DNA of 40,819 nt, taken from contig JAHCKS010000041.1 of assembly GCA_026125665.1 (NCBI GenBank), forward strand, positions 1 through 40,819, in the 5' to 3' direction. Both the position numbers and the translations under genes were made by a program. A model generated the notes under the pieces. It was not told the DNA's origin, made no database searches, and saw only the letters and a program-made list of their open reading frames with translations. This DNA comes from Rubrivivax sp. (lineage in GTDB: Bacteria > Pseudomonadota > Gammaproteobacteria > Burkholderiales > Burkholderiaceae_C). Below, in pieces: positions 38,304 to 40,819 of the stretch; positions within the stretch are counted from its first letter, which is position 1; each line of letters starts with the position of its first letter.

Positions 38304-38984
38304 TCATGCCTGATCGAGGGCCTCCGCGGCGTCGGCGGCGAGCACGCGGTAGAGCGCGTCGGTGCGGTTGCGGGCGCCCAGCGCCCGGTAGACCATCGAC
38401 AGGTGCACCTTCACCGTGCCTTCGGCGATGGCCAGCTGGCGTGCGATCAGCTTCGTGGGCAGGCCGCGCACGGCCAGCGCGAGCACCTGGCGCTGGCGCT
38501 GCGAGAGCTCGTTGGCGACGAAGTGCGCGAGCTGCTCGCGGGGTGCCGAGTCCGGCTCGGGTGCCGCGGCGGGCTCGGCGAGCAACAGCTCGGCCGGCAG
38601 GTAGACGCGGTGGCGCAGCACGACACGCAGCGCGGCCTCGATCTCGTCGAGCGCGTAGGTCTTCGGGATGAAGCCCGAGGCGCCCGCCTCGATCACCTCG
38701 CGCACGCGCTGCGGCGTCGTCTCGGCCGACAGCAGGCACACCGAGGCGCCTTCGAAGTGCGCCCGCACGGCGCGCAGCGCCTCGACGCCCGAGGTCCCGG
38801 GCAGGTGGTAGTCGAGCAGCACGAGCTCCACGCCGGTGGCCGGCAGGGCGAGTGCCGCAGCGACATCGCGCACGGCCGCGAAGTCGAGCGCGGTGCCCGG
38901 ATGCAGCTCGGCGGCGATGCGTTCGAGCAGCCGCTGCGTGCCGGCGCGCACGATCTCGTGGTCGTCGATCAAGAGGACTTGCAT
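38304..38984 (-). CDS. NarL/FixJ-type response regulator
   Basis: A 226-residue two-component regulator. The receiver domain has the acidic pair Asp7-Asp8, the phospho-acceptor Asp58 in LLDYHLPG, Ser/Thr in LLSAETT and Lys108 in FIPKTY. A linker of about 35 residues rich in Ala, Pro and Glu leads to the LuxR-type helix-turn-helix: LSQRQRQVLALAVRGLPTK and IAEGTVKVHLSMVYRALG. It should bind DNA on phosphorylation by the kinase encoded 23 bp upstream. Its TGA overlaps an ATG (38307) at the head of the FkbM gene, suggesting co-translation. Confidence 0.94.
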   Translation of the reverse strand: MQVLLIDDHEIVRAGTQRLLERIAAELHPGTALDFAAVRDVAAALALPATGVELVLLDYHLPGTSGVEALRAVRAHFEGASVCLLSAETTPQRVREVIEAGASGFIPKTYALDEIEAALRVVLRHRVYLPAELLLAEPAAAPEPDSAPREQLAHFVANELSQRQRQVLALAVRGLPTKLIARQLAIAEGTVKVHLSMVYRALGARNRTDALYRVLAADAAEALDQA

Positions 38985-39007
38985 GCACGCCCCCGCGCGA
39001 CGGCATG

Positions 39008-40819
39008 CTACTCGATGGACCTCCACGACAGCAGCCAGCCCGCGAGCTCGGCGGCGCGCAGCGGCTTCTGCATCACCGCCACCGCCAGGTGCGCCGGCAC
39101 GTCGATGGTGGCCGGCTCGAGCTCGCCGGTGACGATGGCCGCGGGCCGCTCGCCGTGGCGCGCCTGCACGCGCTCGATGGCCTGCAGCCCGTTCTCCGGC
39201 CCGGCCAGCCGCCAGTCGGCGAGGATGGCGTCGGGCGACCAACCCGCCGCGTCCAGCGCTGCGACGGCCAGCGCGCCGTCGGCGGCAACGACGACGCGGC
39301 AACCCCAGTCCTCGAGCAGCGTGCGCGTGGCGCCGGCGACCGCGGCGTCGTCCTCGATGACCACGACGACCACGTCGCGCAGCGTGTCGAGCAAGTCGCG
39401 TGGCGGCAGCGCCGCGGGGCCGGCCGTTTCCTTCGCCAGCGGCGGGGCGCAGCGCTGGAGCGTGACGGCGAACACGCTGCCGCGGCCCGGCGCGGATGAC
39501 ACGTCGATGCGGTGGCCGAGCAGGTCGGCGAGCCGCCTGACGATGGCGAGCCCGAGGCCCATGCCGGCCCCGCCGGCACGCCACGGCTCATGCCGCTGCG
39601 CCGCCGGCCCGGCCTGGAAGTACTCCTCGAAGATGCGACCGAGGTCGGCTTCGCCGATGCCGACCCCGCTGTCGCGCACCGTCACGCGCACGAAGTCGGG
39701 CGGCGGGCAGTCGTGGCTCCTGCCGCCGCCAGATCCTCGTCCGGTGGCGCTGCCGGCTCCGGCGGCCACGTCCGCTCGCTCGCCAGGGCCGTCGTCCACC
39801 GCGGCGTCCGCGTCGCCGTCGCCGTCGCCGGCCACCTCGAGCGCGACGAAGCCCGCGTCGGTGTACTTGATCGCGTTGTCCAGCAGGTTGCGCAGGATGC
39901 GGTCGAGCATCACCGCGTCGCTGTGCACCCACGCGTTCGAGCTCGCGCAGGTGAAGGCGAGCCCCTTGCCTTCGGCGCGCGGGCGGTAGTCGTTGGCCAG
40001 GCGATCGAGCAGCCGCCCGAGCGGCAACGGCCTGGACTCCGGCACGAGGCTGCCCGCATCGAGCCGCGAGAGGTCGAGCAGCGCACCGAACAGCTCGCGC
40101 AGCGAATCGGCCGAACGGGCCGCCTGCTCCAGCGTGCCGGCGACCTTCGGGTCCTGCGTCGAGCGCCGTGCGTGGTCCAGCAGCAGCAGCAGCGAGTGCA
40201 GCGGCTGCCGCAGGTCGTGGCTGGCGGCGGCGAGGAAGCGCGACTTGGCCCGGTTGGCTTCCTCGGCGCGCTCGCGCGCGCTGCGCGCCTCGGCCTCGCG
40301 CTGGCGCAGCTGGCGCGCCAGGTCCTCGTTCTCGAAGCCCACGCGCAGCGCGCGCGCCACGAGCTCGGCCCCGTCGCGCGCGAACAGGATCAGGTAGGCG
40401 AGGAAGAGGACGATCATGCCAGCCACGGGCACGCGCAGCGGCATCGTCGAGGCGAGCCAGCCGATCGCCAGTGGCACGAGGAAGGCGCCGACGAGGCCGT
40501 AGAACGCCGCCGGCACCGCGGCCGAGACGGCGATGCCGCCGGCGCTCCAGGCGCACAGCACCATCGTCATCAGCGCCCACTCCAGCGGCGGCGCGCCGAA
40601 GAACAGCAGCGCCGACGAGCCCGCGACGGCGCCGCTCAGCGTCGCCGCGGCCACCAGGCGGCGGATCCACCGACGCACGCGCTGCGGCGCTGGCGGCCGT
40701 GCCAGCAGGGCCCGGCACACCAGCGCCCGCACGGTCCACAGGCCGATGGCGGCCGCGGCCCAGCCCCAGGCCAGGCCGGCCCCGACATGCGGCGCCATCG
40801 TCCAGGCGATGAAGCCCGC
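39008..40819 (-). CDS. Hybrid sensor histidine kinase with C-terminal receiver, 5' partial
   Basis: A kinase open to the right edge; seven codons (AGFIAWT) lie before the first ATG at 40798, so the true start is outside. Counting from that ATG: five or six membrane helices in 10-140, a coiled coil at about 155-185, the phospho-His194 in AASHDLRQPLHS, the N box LLRNLLDNAIKYT (302-314), an unusual Gly/Asp-rich insert (324-366), G boxes VRDSGVGIG and GAGMGLGLAIV, and a receiver domain from about 474 with Asp483-Asp484 and the acceptor Asp528 (LADWRL). The signal is unknown; no periplasmic sensor domain is obvious, so sensing may be in the membrane. Forms a pair with the NarL-type regulator 23 bp downstream. 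Confidence 0.93.
   Translation of the reverse strand, partial: AGFIAWTMAPHVGAGLAWGWAAAAIGLWTVRALVCRALLARPPAPQRVRRWIRRLVAAATLSGAVAGSSALLFFGAPPLEWALMTMVLCAWSAGGIAVSAAVPAAFYGLVGAFLVPLAIGWLASTMPLRVPVAGMIVLFLAYLILFARDGAELVARALRVGFENEDLARQLRQREAEARSARERAEEANRAKSRFLAAASHDLRQPLHSLLLLLDHARRSTQDPKVAGTLEQAARSADSLRELFGALLDLSRLDAGSLVPESRPLPLGRLLDRLANDYRPRAEGKGLAFTCASSNAWVHSDAVMLDRILRNLLDNAIKYTDAGFVALEVAGDGDGDADAAVDDGPGERADVAAGAGSATGRGSGGGRSHDCPPPDFVRVTVRDSGVGIGEADLGRIFEEYFQAGPAAQRHEPWRAGGAGMGLGLAIVRRLADLLGHRIDVSSAPGRGSVFAVTLQRCAPPLAKETAGPAALPPRDLLDTLRDVVVVVIEDDAAVAGATRTLLEDWGCRVVVAADGALAVAALDAAGWSPDAILADWRLAGPENGLQAIERVQARHGERPAAIVTGELEPATIDVPAHLAVAVMQKPLRAAELAGWLLSWRSIE

Overview
The window is very GC-rich and densely coded, and no stretch longer than about 200 bases lacks a gene. 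It looks chromosomal and fits a betaproteobacterium of the order Burkholderiales (Rubrivivax/Leptothrix/Methylibium-like). The reasons are the tripartite tricarboxylate (Tct) transporter genes with a Bug-type binding protein, the bolA-PpiC gene pair, DUF2784 and DUF2007 proteins, a lone GspE-type ATPase and the uniform GC-rich codon use. I see no tRNA, rRNA, CRISPR array, insertion sequence or phage gene. Both ends cut through genes: a DNA glycosylase on the left and a hybrid sensor kinase on the right.

Layout. (1) 1-13564, almost all plus strand: deoxyinosine DNA glycosylase, spermidine-synthase-like protein, lone GspE/PilB-type ATPase, tctB-tctA, a strong terminator, an MFS exporter with a C-terminal cytosolic domain, DUF454 (minus), a second MFS protein, a Bug/TctC binding protein, a gamma-glutamyltransferase-like enzyme, an EamA permease and an atypical SDR. 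(2) 13599-16315, minus: two tandem PQQ-type sugar dehydrogenase lipoproteins, each with a predicted promoter so close to the ATG that the mRNA would be leaderless. (3) 16424-25442, minus: a probable catabolic operon, in transcription order dctQ-dctM-dctP (TRAP uptake), D-2-hydroxyacid dehydrogenase, RraA-type aldolase, PfkB sugar kinase, PQQ-type sugar dehydrogenase, diheme cytochrome c, SDR and cupin dioxygenase. A divergent GntR/FCD regulator and a palindromic operator candidate sit at its head. A reasonable model is periplasmic oxidation of a sugar or aldonate, TRAP import of the acid, then reduction, phosphorylation or cleavage in the cytosol, analogous to the 2-ketogluconate route. (4) 26206-29344: small housekeeping genes (DUF2007, DUF2784, quinone oxidoreductase, PpiC-type isomerase, BolA).

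(5) 29492-38307 is the most unusual part. A DUF4062 (TIR-like) protein is translationally coupled to a RibD-type reductase that lacks the deaminase half. Converging on it is a minus-strand operon of an MDR dehydrogenase without zinc ligands, a QueD/PTPS homologue that has lost its catalytic Cys and one zinc His, a GT4 glycosyltransferase and a SAM methyltransferase. Diverging from that operon across only 31 bp are a CDP-alcohol phosphatidyltransferase and a membrane phosphoglycerol-transferase/sulfatase-like enzyme, followed convergently by an FkbM methyltransferase. Together these look like an uncharacterised pathway for a modified pteridine- or pyrimidine-derived compound (glycosylated and methylated), possibly linked to envelope lipid chemistry. 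(6) 38304-40819, minus: a hybrid sensor kinase and a NarL-type regulator whose stop codon overlaps an ATG for the FkbM gene.

Several reading frames in region 5 (methyltransferase, glycosyltransferase end, CDP-alcohol transferase end, FkbM start) are broken or unclosed. At two places a single missing G in a G run explains the break, so indel errors in the assembly are at least as likely as true pseudogenes. Domain names come from recognising motifs by eye; no database search was run.
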